From the NCBI GenBank assembly GCA_913056495.1, contig CAJXMO010000004.1, positions 62,001 through 126,000 of the forward strand: a stretch of DNA of 64,000 nt, read 5' to 3'. Shown here piece by piece: positions 63,736-64,000 of this stretch. The notes under the pieces are model-generated. The model worked only from the letters and a program-made list of their open reading frames with translations. It had not been told where the DNA came from and made no database searches. The position numbers and the translations under genes were made by a program. Origin of the DNA: an uncultured Alteromonadaceae bacterium (GTDB lineage Bacteria; Pseudomonadota; Gammaproteobacteria; Enterobacterales; Alteromonadaceae). Positions within the stretch are counted from its first letter, which is position 1. Each line of letters opens with the position of its first letter.

Positions 63736-64000
63736 TTAGTCAGATAGGATACTTTCTGCAACTCGCTTAACGTCGGCATCGGTTAAATAAGGATGCATTG
63801 GTAAACTAAAACAACGTTTTGCTATATTCTCTGCGACACTGAAATCAAAGTCACCAGACTTGAGCCCTTTAAAAACGGTTTGCTGGTGCATACAGGTGGC
63901 ATAATAAACCGCAGTGGGTATATTTTGATTCTTGGCTCGCTGTTGCAATATAGTTCGACGAGTATTTTTAGCAAGTAAAGTATACTGAGCCCAACTACTA
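63736..64000 (-). CDS. DegT/DnrJ/EryC1/StrS aminotransferase, C-terminal part (5' end outside window)
   Basis: The frame is open to the window edge, so this is the last 88 residues or so of a longer gene. The visible part reads SSWAQYTLLAKNTRR, IPTAVYYATCMHQQTVFKG and CFSLPMHPYLTDADVKRV, the standard C-terminus of PLP-dependent sugar aminotransferases (WbpE/PseC/DegT group). These make amino sugars for O-antigen or for nonulosonic acids. The closeness to a flagellin gene on the same strand (101-base gap) suggests a role in flagellin glycosylation, which is inference only. Confidence 0.85.
   Translation of the reverse strand, partial: SSWAQYTLLAKNTRRTILQQRAKNQNIPTAVYYATCMHQQTVFKGLKSGDFDFSVAENIAKRCFSLPMHPYLTDADVKRVAESILSD

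Overview
The window is a piece of a gammaproteobacterial chromosome, most likely from a marine member of the Alteromonadales (Alteromonadaceae/Catenovulum-like; this is an inference). The reasons are gene order (pdxB-fimV, fabB/mnmC, trxB-aat-bpt-infA/clpA-clpS/cspD, proQ-prc, hda-DUF2066/purMN), a Vibrio/Shewanella-type polar flagellar locus with flrABC, a NhaD-type Na+/H+ antiporter, and an AT-leaning composition. Most of it is core genome. No phage, CRISPR array, defence island, rRNA or tRNA was seen.

Layout. 1-690: 3' end of nhaD. 0.9-10.5 kb: a small DUF3185 membrane protein, a giant repeat-rich FimV/HubP-like polar protein, pdxB, and fabB divergent from mnmC. 10.5-18.1 kb: a small hypothetical, smrA, trxB, aat, bpt, infA, then clpS-clpA opposed by cspD, and a DUF2835 protein. 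A short palindromic (MITE-like) element lies between infA and clpA, where E. coli has serW. 18.1-30.4 kb: pepN, a sodium:neurotransmitter-symporter-family carrier, prc, proQ, an unrecognised 89-residue protein, hda, a DUF2066 protein, and the divergent purM-purN-DUF3108 operon. 30.4-35.8 kb: tal-pgi, folM and an HD-GYP response regulator. 35.9-40.4 kb: a three-gene sugar or polyol catabolic operon (FucP-like permease, TIM-barrel isomerase, Gfo/Idh/MocA dehydrogenase) with a divergent PAS-AraC regulator. 40.4-44.0 kb: opgG-opgH for osmoregulated periplasmic glucans, with an unusually short OpgH.

44.2-64 kb: one long flagellar locus, all on the minus strand. In transcription order it runs DegT-type aminotransferase (partial), an atypical short flagellin, flrA, flrB, flrC, then fliEFGHIJKLMNOPQR-flhB. 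Two well-formed sigma-54 promoters, before flrB and before fliE, fit the FlrA -> FlrBC -> structural-gene cascade. A second, 270-bp palindromic element sits between flrC and fliE. Its terminal repeats resemble those of the element beside infA, so the two appear to belong to one family of non-autonomous elements.

Start codons were moved from the longest reading frame where a Shine-Dalgarno sequence or family length argued for it (DUF3185, smrA, trxB, clpA, NSS carrier, DUF2066, DUF3108, opgG, opgH, fliJ). The aat start is a real puzzle: the best-aligned start codon is ATA. I found no clearly new multi-gene system. The items most worth following are the palindromic element family, the expanded FimV repeats, the aat start, the atypical flagellin and the truncated OpgH.
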